DNA of 64,000 bases from Brevundimonas sp. (GCF_027484365.1 NZ_JAIXTC010000019.1:62001-126000), one strand, 5' to 3'; positions 28,711 to 37,852 are shown, counted from the first letter of the stretch. Numbers and translations are program-made. Notes: generated by a model not told the origin, from the letters alone.

Positions 28711-28883
28711 GTCGGTGCCTTTCATGTCGCGCTCGAACACCGGAAGACAAACGCCGCACTGGCTTTGGGGCCGACGGCGTCCTGACTTTCGACGACGGCG
28801 GGACTGGCCGATCGGTCTTTTGCCACGAGGACGACAGATGGCGGATTACGCACATCCGTTGGTCCTCGGACGCGGTGCGCTGA
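28711..28883 (+). pseudogene. Decayed SnoaL/DUF4440-like gene, paralog of the one at 34840
   Basis: The frame from 28711 gives VGAFHVALEHRKTNAALALG, matching VDAFHVALKAGDTAVALALM of the intact gene at 34840-35331. At about 28770 similarity switches to the +2 frame: ADGVLTFDDGGTGRS versus APDVMIFEEGGAERS, then, after a gap of about 50 residues, DDRWRITHIRWSSDA versus ADGWRIHHIHWSSRA. So it carries a frameshift and an internal deletion. It sits at the very end of the island. Confidence 0.75.
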
Positions 28884-28891
28884 TCTCGCGA

Positions 28892-29317
28892 TCAGGCGGG
28901 GGGAGTCGCCGACGCTCCCTTCTGGGCGAGCCAGGCGTCGATCAGGGTGATTTCGCGCTCCTGCGCCGTGATCACTTCTTGGGCCAGACTCCGCGCCTGA
29001 GCGTCCTTGCCTTGCGCAAGTTCCACACGGGCCATCGAGATGGCGGCGACGTGGTGACCCCGCATCTGCTTCATGAAATCGATGTCCGCGTCTCCGGTGA
29101 AGGCCGGCATCGCCTCCATCATGGTGTTCATCGAGGCCTTGTAGCCTTGGGTGGCGATGGAGTCGCCGGCCGCGGCCGCGGCCATGCCGCCCTCCATCGC
29201 GCCGTGGGCGCCCGCCGTTGCGACGACCTCCGGCGCGGCCACTGCTGGCTCGTCGGCTTGCGGGGAACAGGCCGCTGACAGGGCGCAGGCGGCGAGGACG
29301 AGGCTGATGCGTTTCAT
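28892..29317 (-). CDS. DUF305 lipoprotein
   Basis: 141 residues with a lipobox (LSAAC, Cys at about 17), an Ala/Gly-rich linker and a DUF305 ferritin-like helix pair: DIDFMKQMRGHHVAAISMARVEL, with the conserved M-x2-H-H-x2-A-x2-M metal-type motif. DUF305 proteins often travel with copper or silver resistance genes. AAGGAG five bases before the ATG at 29317 fixes the start. Same strand and downstream of the CsoR-type repressor gene, so probably metal-induced together. Confidence 0.88.
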   Translation of the reverse strand: MKRISLVLAACALSAACSPQADEPAVAAPEVVATAGAHGAMEGGMAAAAAGDSIATQGYKASMNTMMEAMPAFTGDADIDFMKQMRGHHVAAISMARVELAQGKDAQARSLAQEVITAQEREITLIDAWLAQKGASATPPA

Positions 29318-29376
29318 GAAGGCTCCTTGGGATCCCGACATTAGCGACCGGACCGTCTCGTTCGTTCCGTAAGGCC

Positions 29377-29652
29377 CTACCGACTGGCCCGCGCCAGGAG
29401 TTCGATCAGCTCGCTGGCCTTGGCTTTTCGATCCTCGAGATCGTCGCCGGTCATGGCTCCCATGACGCAGTGGTCGAGGTGATCCCTCAGCACTTCGGTC
29501 TCAACGCGATGGAGCGCGGCCCGGACAGCCTGCAACTGGGTCAGCAGATCGACGCAGTACCGGTCGTCTTCGACCATGCGGGCGATTCCCCGCACCTGGC
29601 CTTCGATCCGGCTGAGCCTGTTGAGGACTTTGGGTTTCGTGTCGGTTTGCAT
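29377..29652 (-). CDS. csoR: CsoR/FrmR family metal-sensing repressor
   Basis: 91 residues, all-helical DUF156 family: RLSRIEGQVRGIARMVEDDRYCVDLLTQ, then LRDHLDHCV. The Cys (in RYC), His and Cys (in HLDHC) fit the C-H-C Cu(I) site of CsoR, although FrmR and RcnR relatives look similar. Start at the ATG at 29652 with AGGAGG upstream; earlier in-frame codons belong to the operator region. Divergent from the Cu(I) ATPase gene with two operator dyads between them. Confidence 0.9.
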   Translation of the reverse strand: MQTDTKPKVLNRLSRIEGQVRGIARMVEDDRYCVDLLTQLQAVRAALHRVETEVLRDHLDHCVMGAMTGDDLEDRKAKASELIELLARASR

Positions 29653-29678
29653 GCGGCCTGTCCTCCTGAGCCTCCCAT

Positions 29679-29722
29679 ATACCCCACAAGGGTATCTTGC
29701 GATATACCCCCCGTGGGTATAT
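29679..29722. promoter_or_regulatory. Two CsoR-type operator dyads between csoR and copA
   Basis: Two G/C-tract dyads of the form ATACCCC-N-GGGTAT: one at 29679-29695, and a longer one at 29702-29722 with ATATACCCC and GGGTATAT arms. This is the known operator type of CsoR/RcnR-like repressors (T-A-run flanking C-runs). Placed between the divergent repressor and ATPase genes, they can control both. Confidence 0.85.
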
Positions 29723-29753
29723 GTGAGCCCTTCGATCATCCGGAGAGAGCGAC

Positions 29754-32108
29754 ATGTCTACGCATCCTCACAATCATGACTCGGGTCACGCCTGCTGCGC
29801 GGCGAAGGCCTCGGATGGAGCGGCTGCGGTCAAGGATCCCGTCTGCGGCATGTCGGTCGATCCGACGACTACCGCTCATCGAGCCAGTCATGATGGTCAG
29901 GACTATTTCTTCTGCTCGGCGGGGTGCCGGACCAAATTCGTCGCCGATCCGGCGCGTTACCTGACTCCTCGTGCGGAAGCCGAGCCGGTAATTCCCGGCG
30001 CCATCTACACCTGCCCGATGCACCCCGAGATCCGGCAGGAAGGCCCAGGCTCCTGCCCGATCTGCGGCATGGCGCTCGAGCCGGAGACGGTCACCGCGGA
30101 AGCCCCGCCCAACCACGAGCTGATCGACTTCACGAGACGCTTCTGGGTCGGTCTGGTCCTGACCCTGCCGGTCTTCGCCCTGGAAATGGGCGGACACCTG
30201 GCCAATCTCCACATGTTCATCCCGGGCCAGATGTCGAACTGGATCCAGTTCGCTTTGGCGACCCCCGTGGTTCTCTGGTGCGGCTGGCCCTTCTTCGAGC
30301 GCGGCTGGACATCGCTGCGCACCCGTCGGCTGAATATGTTCACCCTGATCGCCATGGGGGTCGGCGTGGCATGGCTTTACAGCGTCGTGGCCGTCGTCGC
30401 GCCAACCCTGTTCCCGCCCGCCTTCCTGAAGGCCGACGGAAGCGCGCCGGTGTATTTCGAGGCGGCGGCGGTCATCACCGTGCTGGTCCTCGTCGGGCAG
30501 ATCCTGGAACTGCGCGCCCGCGAACAGACGTCGGGCGCGATCCGCGCCCTGCTTGACCTCGCGCCCAAGACCGCGCGCCGGATACGGGCGGACGGCGTCG
30601 ATGAAGACGTCTCGCTTGACCAGATCGCCGTCGGCGACCGCCTGCGGGTCCGGCCCGGAGAGAAGATCCCGGTCGATGGCGAACTCCTGGAGGGTCGGGT
30701 CGCTGTCGATGAATCCATGGTGACCGGCGAGTCCATGCCGGTGACCAAGGACGTCGGCGACCGCGTCGTGGCCGGCGCGCTCAACAAGACCGGATCCTTC
30801 ATCATGCGCGCCGACAAGGTGGGCGCCGACACCCTTCTGGCGCAGATCGTCCAGATGGTGGCCCAGGCCCAGCGCAGTCGCGCTCCGATCCAGAGGTTGG
30901 CCGATACGGTCTCCGGATGGTTCGTTCCCACAGTGATCGCGATCGCCCTGCTCGCCGCCGTCGTCTGGGGCCTGGTCGGTCCCGAACCCCGCCTGTCCTA
31001 CGCCCTGGTCGCCGCCGTTTCGGTGCTCATCATCGCGTGTCCCTGTGCGTTAGGTCTGGCCACGCCGATCTCGATCATGGTCGGGGTCGGACGTGGGGCG
31101 CACGCCGGCGTCCTGATCAAGAACGCCGAGGCCCTCGAACGCTTCGAGAAGGTCGACACCCTCGTTCTGGACAAGACCGGCACCCTGACCGAGGGCCGTC
31201 CTTCGGTGACGGCGATCCTGCCCGCCCAAGGCTTCGACGAAGCGGACATCCTGCGTCTTTCGGCAAGCCTTGAGCGTGGCAGCGAACATCCGTTGGCCGA
31301 CGCGATCGTCCGAGCCGCCAACGACCAGGACATTCCCCTTTCGGAGGCCGTGGACTTCGACAGCCCCGTCGGTCGCGGAGTCCGCGGGACGATTGACGGC
31401 CGCCAGATCGCCTTGGGCAACACCCGTTATCTCGGCGAGCTTTCGATCGACGTCTCCGCGCTGGAGCCGAAGGCGGAAGCCCTCCGCCACGACGGCGCCA
31501 CAGCGATCTTCGTCGCGATCGACGGAAAGGCGGCCGGGGTCATCGGCATCGCCGATCCCATCAAGGCCACCACGCCGGAGGCGATCCGCGCGCTGAAGGC
31601 AGCCGGTCTGCGGCTGGTGATGATGACGGGAGACAACCGGACGACGGCTGAAGCCGTGGCGCGACGGCTCGGCATCGACGAAGTCCAGGCGGAGGTCCTG
31701 CCGCAGGACAAGGCGTCGGTCGTTCAACAGCTTCGTTCGCAGGGTCGAATCGTCGCCATGGCGGGAGACGGCGTCAACGACGCCCCTGCCCTCGCCGCTG
31801 CCGATGTCGGCGTCGCCATGGGGGCGGGTTCGGACGTCGCCATCGAAAGCGCCGGCGTCACCCTGCTGGGCGGCGATCTCCAAGGGATCGTGCGCGCACG
31901 GCGTCTGTCCCGCGCGGTGATGGGCAACATCCGCCAGAACCTCGTTTTCGCCTTCGGCTACAACGCCCTTGGCATCCCCGTGGCGGCCGGCCTGCTCTAT
32001 CCCGTCTTCGGCTGGCTTCTCTCGCCGGCGCTGGCGGCGCTCGCAATGGCGCTCTCCTCGGTCAGTGTGATCGGCAATGCGCTGAGACTGCGCGGGGTGA
32101 GGCTCTAG
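29754..32108 (+). CDS. copA: Cu(I)-exporting P1B-type ATPase with YHS and metal-binding N-terminus
   Basis: 784-residue inner-membrane copper export pump. Order: His/Cys-rich tip (residues 1-20), YHS domain (DPVCGMSVD, about 28-67), heavy-metal-binding domain (YTCPMHPEI...CPICGMAL, about 83-108), TM helices, actuator (TGES), CPC in TM6 (ACPCALG, about residue 430) that binds the metal, phosphorylation site DKTGTLT (about 473), SEHPLADAI nucleotide-binding motif and [10 protein letters not shown]. The CPC points to Cu(I)/Ag(I). It has no CxxC HMA domains. Behind two CsoR-type dyads. Confidence 0.95.
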   Translation: MSTHPHNHDSGHACCAAKASDGAAAVKDPVCGMSVDPTTTAHRASHDGQDYFFCSAGCRTKFVADPARYLTPRAEAEPVIPGAIYTCPMHPEIRQEGPGSCPICGMALEPETVTAEAPPNHELIDFTRRFWVGLVLTLPVFALEMGGHLANLHMFIPGQMSNWIQFALATPVVLWCGWPFFERGWTSLRTRRLNMFTLIAMGVGVAWLYSVVAVVAPTLFPPAFLKADGSAPVYFEAAAVITVLVLVGQILELRAREQTSGAIRALLDLAPKTARRIRADGVDEDVSLDQIAVGDRLRVRPGEKIPVDGELLEGRVAVDESMVTGESMPVTKDVGDRVVAGALNKTGSFIMRADKVGADTLLAQIVQMVAQAQRSRAPIQRLADTVSGWFVPTVIAIALLAAVVWGLVGPEPRLSYALVAAVSVLIIACPCALGLATPISIMVGVGRGAHAGVLIKNAEALERFEKVDTLVLDKTGTLTEGRPSVTAILPAQGFDEADILRLSASLERGSEHPLADAIVRAANDQDIPLSEAVDFDSPVGRGVRGTIDGRQIALGNTRYLGELSIDVSALEPKAEALRHDGATAIFVAIDGKAAGVIGIADPIKATTPEAIRALKAAGLRLVMMTGDNRTTAEAVARRLGIDEVQAEVLPQDKASVVQQLRSQGRIVAMAGDGVNDAPALAAADVGVAMGAGSDVAIESAGVTLLGGDLQGIVRARRLSRAVMGNIRQNLVFAFGYNALGIPVAAGLLYPVFGWLLSPALAALAMALSSVSVIGNALRLRGVRL

Positions 32109-32257
32109 CCAGGACGGGCTGACCAACAGTCCCTTCCACCGACCCAAGGGAGGAACCGGCGGCGACGAGCCGGATTGTTCCGGACGTCACCCGCATTCAC
32201 CGGGTATTCGCAACCCACCGGCGATGGCGAACTGACATTTCTGAAGAGGAACCGACG

Positions 32258-32752
32258 ATGTCTCATCAACAGATGGATCACGACCGGCGAGGCGGCGCTC
32301 GTGGACTTGGCCCTTACCGGAGCCTGTACCTGGAGTTGGCGCTCGATTTCGTCATCATGTACCTGGTCATGTACACGATGATCGCCACGCTCGGTCATTT
32401 TTACCTCAACCTGAACAACGTCTACATGACGCTGATGATGGTCGCACCGATGGCGGTCTTCATGCTCGTCTTCATGCGGTCCATGTATCCGTCGCGCAAA
32501 ACGAACCTGGTTATTGGAGCGGTCGCGGCCGTGATCTTCGTCGGCAGCTTCATCGGCATGCGCACACAGGCGTTCGTTGGCGACGACGAATTCCTGCGAT
32601 CGATGATCCCGCACCATTCCGGGGCCGTGTTGATGTGCGAGCAAGCCTCCCTGACCGATCCGGAGATCATCGCCCTGTGCGACGGCATCGTGCGTGGTCA
32701 ACAGGAGGAGATCGCCCAGATGCAGGCGCTCCTCGAGAAGCGTCGCCGCTGA
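32258..32752 (+). CDS. Membrane-anchored DUF305 protein
   Basis: 164 residues. His-rich start (MSHQQMDHD), three TM helices within residues 23-105, then a short DUF305 tail with MIPHHSGAVLMCEQA (about residue 115), the paired-His metal motif. A second DUF305 protein of the island, differing in being membrane-embedded. Follows the copper ATPase gene on the same strand after 149 bases and precedes copC. Confidence 0.87.
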   Translation: MSHQQMDHDRRGGARGLGPYRSLYLELALDFVIMYLVMYTMIATLGHFYLNLNNVYMTLMMVAPMAVFMLVFMRSMYPSRKTNLVIGAVAAVIFVGSFIGMRTQAFVGDDEFLRSMIPHHSGAVLMCEQASLTDPEIIALCDGIVRGQQEEIAQMQALLEKRRR

Positions 32753-32869
32753 CCCCGGCGTGCGGGGGAAGGCCTCAGCCGCCGCCCGCTTCTTCTTCAT
32801 GAGGGACGCGGTCGTGTGGCGCGTAGAGAAGCAGAAGGCCGGGACCGGCCAAACGTCTGGAGACTGAGT

Positions 32870-33232
32870 ATGCGTTACTTCAACCCCGCGCCCTTTATCG
32901 CCGTCGCGGCGGTCGTGGGCTTCGCCGCCGGACCGGCGGCGGCCCACGCTCGCTTGGTCAGCGCCACCCCGGCGCCCGACTCCACCGTGGCCGCGACCCG
33001 GACGCTGACCCTGACCTTCAGCGAACGCAGCGTTCCCGCCTTTTCCGGCTTCGACGTCGTCAATGCGGCGGGGGAGAAGATCGCAATCCGCACCTCGGTC
33101 GCCGAGGACGGCAGGACCCTCACGGGCGCGCTGGCTCGCCCTCTGGTCGCCGGCGCCTACCGCGTCGACTGGCGTATCGCCTCGAGCGATGGCCACCGCA
33201 TGACGGGATCCTACACCTTCACGGTGCGCTGA
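32870..33232 (+). CDS. copC: CopC-type periplasmic copper-binding protein
   Basis: 120 residues. Signal peptide to about residue 25 (ending PAAAHA), mature N-terminus HARLVSATPAPDSTV with the metal-binding first His, and the C-terminal SSDGHRMTGSYTF His of the Cu(II) site. Binds copper in the periplasm and hands it to CopD. Five bases upstream of copD, same operon. ATG at 32870. Confidence 0.92.
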   Translation: MRYFNPAPFIAVAAVVGFAAGPAAAHARLVSATPAPDSTVAATRTLTLTFSERSVPAFSGFDVVNAAGEKIAIRTSVAEDGRTLTGALARPLVAGAYRVDWRIASSDGHRMTGSYTFTVR

Positions 33233-33236
33233 CGCC

Positions 33237-34151
33237 GTGCTGGAAGTCGCGGTCATCGCACTTCGCTGGCTTCAATACGGCGGCGGCGTCGTCCTTCTCG
33301 GCGCGCCGCTGTTCCTTCTCTACAGCTTCAGAGGCGCCGACGCGCCGGACCTGGCCTGGTCGCGACCGACATTGCGCCTCGCCGCGATCATCGTCGCGCT
33401 CGGCTCGCTCGCCGCCCTGGTGGCACAGACGGCCGTCATGGCGGGGTCGCTGGGCGAAGCCGTCAAACCCGCGTCACTGTCCTTCATGGTCACCGGCACG
33501 GCCCTGGGCATGGCGATGGTCGTGCGGGCCGCCGCCGCATTGCTTGAGCTTGTCGCCTTGGTCGCCCTGAAACCCGGTCGCGCGCTCTGGAGCGTGACGA
33601 CCGCCTTGGGTCTGATCGTGGCCGCCAGCTTCGCGTGGACGGGTCACGGCGCGGCCACCGAGGGCCCTGGCGGGCCCATCCATCTTGTCGCCAACATCAT
33701 TCACGCGGTGGCAGCGGCCTTGTGGCTGGGCGCCCTGGCGGCGTTGACGGCCCTGCTTCTGCGCCGAACCGGTCCGGACGACCTTGCAATCCATCGCGCC
33801 CTGCATGGCTTCGCCGGCCTTGGAACGCTCGCGGTCCTGTTGCTGGTGCTGACCGGTCTCGTGAACAGCTGGTTCCTAATCGGTCCCGAGCGCGTGGCGT
33901 CGATCGCGGGCAACCTCTACGGCCAGCTTCTGGTCGCCAAGCTCGTCCTCTTCGGTTGGATGCTTGCGCTGGCGGCGAGCAACCGGTTCCGGCTGACGCC
34001 GACACTGGGCTCTGCGCTGGAGACGGGCCAACCCTCCGTCGCCGCCATGAGCGCGCTCCGGCGCAGCCTGTTGGTCGAAACGGGCCTGGGACTCGCCCTG
34101 ATCGGCGTCGTGGCGGTCATGGGAACCCTGCCGCCCCCGGCGTCTCTGTAG
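33237..34151 (+). CDS. copD: CopD family copper import/resistance membrane protein
   Basis: 304 residues with about eight TM helices and the CopD domain in the second half (FAGLGTLAVLLLVLTGLVNSW, LVAKLVLFGWMLALAA, then RRSLLVETGLGLALI). Partner of CopC. GTG start four bases after the copC stop. The mid-protein IHLVANIIHAVAAALWLG contains the conserved histidines. Confidence 0.92.
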   Translation: MLEVAVIALRWLQYGGGVVLLGAPLFLLYSFRGADAPDLAWSRPTLRLAAIIVALGSLAALVAQTAVMAGSLGEAVKPASLSFMVTGTALGMAMVVRAAAALLELVALVALKPGRALWSVTTALGLIVAASFAWTGHGAATEGPGGPIHLVANIIHAVAAALWLGALAALTALLLRRTGPDDLAIHRALHGFAGLGTLAVLLLVLTGLVNSWFLIGPERVASIAGNLYGQLLVAKLVLFGWMLALAASNRFRLTPTLGSALETGQPSVAAMSALRRSLLVETGLGLALIGVVAVMGTLPPPASL

Positions 34152-34213
34152 GTTCGATTGCGATGATCAAAATGAGATCGTCGCTCCGCCGACCGTTGAA
34201 GTATGATCAGACA

Positions 34214-34546
34214 ATGCCGTTCCTGCGTCATGACCTCGTCCGACTGACGACCGCGCTGCTCGCGGCGTTTGCCGTGCTGTTCGTGTCCACCGCTTCGATC
34301 GCCTGCGAAGCTCCGGTCGATCAGGATATGGCGTCCATGTCGATGAGCGGCGACGGCGTCCCGTGCGAGCCGAAGACCGTCAGGATCTCGTGCCATAAGG
34401 CGTGTCTGGCCATCTGCCAGGGCCTTGTCCCCCAGGGCGGTGAACCCACCCCCGCACGGGTCTATGCATCTGTCCTCTATCCATCCCTTGATGCGCGCCA
34501 TGCCGATTTCACTGCGGAGGCGGACGACCCTCCCCCACGACGCTGA
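34214..34546 (+). CDS. Small exported hypothetical protein of the copper operon
   Basis: 110 residues from the ATG at 34214; a start at 34163 would add 17 residues. A hydrophobic signal-like segment (TTALLAAFAVLFVSTASIA) is followed by a Met- and Cys-containing part: MASMSMSG, then C-x6-ISCHKACLAICQG. Met-Ser repeats and clustered Cys suggest copper contact in the periplasm. Not a family I can name. Directly downstream of copD. Confidence 0.6.
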   Translation: MPFLRHDLVRLTTALLAAFAVLFVSTASIACEAPVDQDMASMSMSGDGVPCEPKTVRISCHKACLAICQGLVPQGGEPTPARVYASVLYPSLDARHADFTAEADDPPPRR

Positions 34547-34594
34547 TCCTGTTGAAGAAGACCGAACTCATTCAATCAAACAGAGATCAAAAAC

Positions 34595-34741
34595 ATGAAA
34601 CGCACTCTCACCCTCGCAGCCCTGGTGCTGCTGGCTTCCGGTTCAGCCGCCTTCGCGGCCGCGCCGGACGCCGTGGCGCAGGCCGTATGCGCTTGCTGCG
34701 ACGCTATCGCAGCCTGCGCGGAAGCTTGCACCTGCTGCTGA
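34595..34741 (+). CDS. Tiny Cys-rich exported peptide, metallothionein-like
   Basis: 48 residues. A clean signal peptide (MKRTLTLAALVLLASGSAAFA) leaves a mature peptide of about 27 residues with 7 cysteines, patterned C-x-CC-x5-C-x3-C-x-CC. No named family. Position between the CopCD block and a strong terminator, and its Cys density, suggest a secreted soft-metal binder (Cu or Ag). The motif CACCDA also occurs in the DUF411 protein at 35381. Confidence 0.7.
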   Translation: MKRTLTLAALVLLASGSAAFAAAPDAVAQAVCACCDAIAACAEACTCC

Positions 34742-34754
34742 TCGATTGATCGGG

Positions 34755-34780
34755 GACGCCCGCCCGCGAGGGCGGGCGTC
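34755..34780 (+). terminator. Strong stem-loop terminator after the copper operon
   Basis: Perfect 11-base stem GACGCCCGCCC / GGGCGGGCGTC with a GCGA tetraloop, followed by TTCT. It lies 13 bases past the stop of the Cys-rich peptide gene and ends the rightward copper operon; the next genes are on the minus strand. Confidence 0.75.
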
Positions 34781-34839
34781 TTCTCGAGGTTCCCCACCGA
34801 CGTCGCAGGGCCGGCGACCCGCTGGCGCGGGCCTGAGCG

Positions 34840-35331
34840 TCAGCCGGGCGCGCGCGACGACCAGTGAATGTGGTGGATGCGCCAGCCGTCGGCATGGCGT
34901 TTGAGGACCATGGTTTCGGTCGTCAGGCGGTCTACGGCGCGGCCGTTGAATTGGCCCGTAGTGCGGCCTTCGGTGGTGATCCAGGCGATGTCCCCGTCGG
35001 CCCATCCCGATCTGCGCGTCACCGTCGCTTCAGAGGCGGCGGCGAAGGCGGCGTCCGAGCCCAGGTGATGGGACGCATACTCGTCGCGCGATCGCTCCGC
35101 GCCACCCTCCTCGAAGATCATCACATCCGGCGCCATCAGGGCCAGGGCGACGGCCGTGTCGCCGGCCTTCAGGGCGACGTGAAAGGCGTCGACGGCCGCC
35201 GCCGCGTCCGCAGCTTCCGCGGCGACCGAGCCGGCGGCCTGGACGTGCCCGTGGGCGTGGTCCTGGGCGAAGACGGAGGTCGCCGAAAGCACGGCGAGCG
35301 ACAGGACGAGTGCGAGAGAGGTGCGGGACAT
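34840..35331 (-). CDS. Exported SnoaL/DUF4440-like (NTF2 fold) protein
   Basis: 163 residues. Signal peptide ending SVFAQ, a His-containing mature start (DHAHGHVQ), then an NTF2-like domain (VDAFHVALKAGDTAVALALM, IFEEGGAERSRDEY, WRIHHIHWSSRAPG). Role unknown; relatives occur in metal-resistance islands. CGGAG six bases before the ATG at 35331. A broken paralog lies at 28711-28883. First of a minus-strand group with the DUF411 and acyltransferase genes upstream. Confidence 0.8.
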   Translation of the reverse strand: MSRTSLALVLSLAVLSATSVFAQDHAHGHVQAAGSVAAEAADAAAAVDAFHVALKAGDTAVALALMAPDVMIFEEGGAERSRDEYASHHLGSDAAFAAASEATVTRRSGWADGDIAWITTEGRTTGQFNGRAVDRLTTETMVLKRHADGWRIHHIHWSSRAPG

Positions 35332-35380
35332 GGCGAACTCCGGATTGTGGGTGATCTGAACGGGCTGAGCGCGATCTGCG

Positions 35381-35857
35381 TCAGGCCGGCGGGTTGTGGC
35401 GGGCGAACACGCGGGTCGCGCCCGAGCGAAGCACCAGCAGGGTGTCGTAGGGCTCCTTGTGCCCCTGCGGCGTCTCCATGCCGGGCGAACCGAGCGGCAT
35501 GCCCGGGACCGCGACACCCACCGCCGCCGGTCTCTCGGTCAGCAGTCGAATGACGTCCGGGGCCGGCACATGACCCTCGACCAGATAACCATCGATCAGA
35601 CCAGTATGACAGGAGGCGAGCGCGTCCGGCATGCCCCGGCTGCTCCGGACCGATTGAAGGCTCGGAAGGACGGTGATGGTGGTGGTGAAGCCCGCCTCGC
35701 GCATGTGGGCGATCCAGGCGTCGCAACAGGCGCAGGTCGGCGTCTTGAAGACGGTGAGGTTTCTGGACGGACGGGTCTTGGCGCACGCGGATCCGCCCAT
35801 GCCGATGAAGACGGCCGCGCCCATCAGCAGACGACGGTTCAGATTGGCGGGATTCAA
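35381..35857 (-). CDS. DUF411 metal-binding protein
   Basis: 158 residues, exported (Tat-like or Sec start NRRLLMGAAVFIGMGGSA). DUF411 signature TPTCACCDAWIAHMREAGF and GVAVPGMPLGSPGME are present; the Cys pair and Mets likely bind copper. DUF411 genes are common beside cop/cus genes. Start overlaps the acyltransferase stop by 4 bases (ATGA), so they are coupled. Confidence 0.9.
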   Translation of the reverse strand: MNPANLNRRLLMGAAVFIGMGGSACAKTRPSRNLTVFKTPTCACCDAWIAHMREAGFTTTITVLPSLQSVRSSRGMPDALASCHTGLIDGYLVEGHVPAPDVIRLLTERPAAVGVAVPGMPLGSPGMETPQGHKEPYDTLLVLRSGATRVFARHNPPA

Positions 35858-37008
35858 AAGGGTTCTCCCTGATCGCTGTGGACGGATCGCTGCGCCTCGA
35901 CAGGGTCAGCGCGCTCCGGCGCCAGCCGCGCCCGCAACCACCGTCGGCCAGGCTGCTCCACGAAGACATGGATGGCGGCCGCAGCGGCGAGCGTCAACAC
36001 AAGCATGGCGGCCAGTTCAACCAGGCCCATTCGATAGTCGGCGCCCCAGCCGGCGAACGCCTGCGCCGCGTTGCGCCACACCATCAGGATGGGGATGTGG
36101 ACGAGATAGAGGGCGAACGAGGCCTCGCCGGCGAACAGAAGGACGGGGTGAGACAGGAAGGTCTGGACCGGAGCCTTGGCCAACAGGGCGAGCGACAGGA
36201 TGAAGGGACCGGCCGCCGCCACGATGACCCGGTCGTCGGCGCCGATCTGCATGAGCGTCAGCAGCAGGGTCGTGGCGGCGAGGGCGCCCATGAGGGACAA
36301 TCGCGGCGAAGGCGTCCAGCGCTGACCGAGATAGTAGAGGCCAATGCCGTAAAGGAATTCGGGAACGATCCGCAGGATCCCGAGGCTGTCCTCGGCTCGA
36401 GGCAGCATCCGGCCGAACCAGGTGCGGTAGAAGGCGTCGAGGGCGACGAACAACAGCATGGCGAGTGCGATCAGGACCCACGGCCTGGCCCGCAGCCGGA
36501 GCGCGAGGGCGGCATAGGCGGGAAAGGCCAGATAGGCGAACCACTCCGCCGACAGCGACCAGGCCGGTCCGTTCCAGAGCGCCATGCTCTCGCGCGGGAA
36601 CCACGCCTGAACCAGTAGAAGGGTTCCCGCGAAGTCGACGGGATTAAACCGGCCAGGCTCGAGCCCGACGCCGAACACAGGCGCGATCAGCACCAGCCCA
36701 AGCATGGCCAGGAGGATGAACAGGTGAGCCGGATAGATCCGGGCGAAGCGCGCCGCCAGGAATCGACCGTAGTTCGGGGCCCTGTCTCCCTGCAGGTAGA
36801 CGTGGGTCAGGATGAAGCCCGACAGGATGAAGAAGACATCCACGCCCAGGCGCGCGCGGTTCAGCAGGCCCGCGCTCTCCGCCGGGAGCGTCCAGTAGAG
36901 CTGGAAGTGGAACAGCACGACGCCGAGGGCGAGAAAGAACCTCACGCCCGTGAGCGGATCGAGCACGTCGGGGAATGGAACCCGCGTGGGCCCTGCTCTG
37001 TCGCTCAC
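35854..37008 (-). CDS. Acyltransferase family 3 (OafA/YrhL-like) membrane protein
   Basis: 384 residues with about ten TM helices. Family marks: LTGVRFFLALGVVLFHF at the start (catalytic His), LGVDVFFILSGFIL, and ARFARIYPAHLF. Such enzymes O-acylate sugars or lipids at the inner membrane. The GTG at 37008 is chosen because GGGGA lies six bases upstream and it leads straight into the first motif. Odd company for metal genes; coupled to the DUF411 gene. Confidence 0.88.
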   Translation of the reverse strand: MSDRAGPTRVPFPDVLDPLTGVRFFLALGVVLFHFQLYWTLPAESAGLLNRARLGVDVFFILSGFILTHVYLQGDRAPNYGRFLAARFARIYPAHLFILLAMLGLVLIAPVFGVGLEPGRFNPVDFAGTLLLVQAWFPRESMALWNGPAWSLSAEWFAYLAFPAYAALALRLRARPWVLIALAMLLFVALDAFYRTWFGRMLPRAEDSLGILRIVPEFLYGIGLYYLGQRWTPSPRLSLMGALAATTLLLTLMQIGADDRVIVAAAGPFILSLALLAKAPVQTFLSHPVLLFAGEASFALYLVHIPILMVWRNAAQAFAGWGADYRMGLVELAAMLVLTLAAAAAIHVFVEQPGRRWLRARLAPERADPVEAQRSVHSDQGEPF

Positions 37009-37136
37009 GTCTTTTCCCCGGACGACAGGGCGCGTCCCGGTCGTTCTCTGGTATCTACGCGGGCGACGGCTCGTCCCCTCGTGAGGGGACCGGAAGGCCG
37101 GCGCGTATGGCATATGGGGCGTGACGCAGGTGCGCA

Positions 37137-37415
37137 ATGACTGACGACATGAATGAACTGATCGCAGCGGTCGGGCCGGGCGACGCCGGCCGGCTGGTCG
37201 GCATGGAAGACGCGGTCTGGGTGCGGATCGGCGAACGCAGGGAGCGCGCCCGCATGGGTCAGGTCCGGGTCGCCGCCGTTGCGCTCGCGCTGGTGATCGG
37301 CGTCGCGAACGGAGGGCTGATGCTCATGGCTCCGCGGCCGGAGCCGTCCGAGATGCGGATTTTCACCGTCTCGGCGGGCTTGTCGCCTCTTTCCGGCCTG
37401 GACGTTCGGGGATGA
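37137..37415 (+). CDS. CnrY-like anti-sigma factor
   Basis: 92 residues: a soluble N-terminal part (about 40 residues), one TM helix (VRVAAVALALVIGVANGGLML) and a short periplasmic end. Sequence is poorly conserved, but size, topology and position before a CnrX-like sensor and an ECF sigma gene match the CnrY-CnrX-CnrH order. It would hold the sigma factor at the membrane. Overlaps the next gene by 4 bases. Assignment rests on context. Confidence 0.65.
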   Translation: MTDDMNELIAAVGPGDAGRLVGMEDAVWVRIGERRERARMGQVRVAAVALALVIGVANGGLMLMAPRPEPSEMRIFTVSAGLSPLSGLDVRG

Positions 37416-37852
37416 GGGCCGCCTGGAAGTCGATTTTCATTACGGCCATCCTGGCCGCGCTGGCCAGCGGCGCGGCGACCTGGGCGAGCGCGACCTGGGT
37501 CATGCGGGAGCGGCAGCCGCCAAGCCTGCACAGCGTCGTCCATGAGAAACTCGACCTGAGCCCTGAGCAGGATCGACGGCTCGACGTGGTCGAAGCCCGG
37601 TTCGCCGCTCAGCGGCCCGCGCTCGAAGCGGAAGTCCGCGCGGCCAATCGCGAACTGGCGGCCGCCATCGCCGCCAGTGACGGCGACACGCCCCAGGTCC
37701 AGGCCGCGGTTGATCATTTCCACGCCGCCATGGGCGATCTGCAGAAGGCGACGATCACCCACGTGTTCGAGATGCGATCCGTCCTGACCCCCGCGCAGGC
37801 CGAGGTGTTCGACGCCGCCGTCGTCGAGGCCCTGCACGACGACGCCGGCTAA
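37412..37852 (+). CDS. CnrX-like periplasmic heavy-metal sensor
   Basis: 146 residues, close to CnrX length. N-terminal TM/anchor (IFITAILAALASGAATW), then a helical hairpin: HSVVHEKLDLSPEQDRRLDVVEARFA, and HFHAAMGDLQ, HVFEMRSVLTPAQAEVF. This is the Spy/CnrX-type fold; His, Glu and Met residues can ligate Ni, Co or Cu. Coupled by overlap to the CnrY-like gene and 10 bases before the sigma factor gene. Confidence 0.8.
   Translation: MRAAWKSIFITAILAALASGAATWASATWVMRERQPPSLHSVVHEKLDLSPEQDRRLDVVEARFAAQRPALEAEVRAANRELAAAIAASDGDTPQVQAAVDHFHAAMGDLQKATITHVFEMRSVLTPAQAEVFDAAVVEALHDDAG

Noticed and set aside
28393..28740. Minus-strand frame of 115 codons ending in the guaA-like tail
   Set aside because: Only the last five codons resemble guaA; the rest has no GMP synthase or other family pattern and crosses a terminator and a pseudogene.
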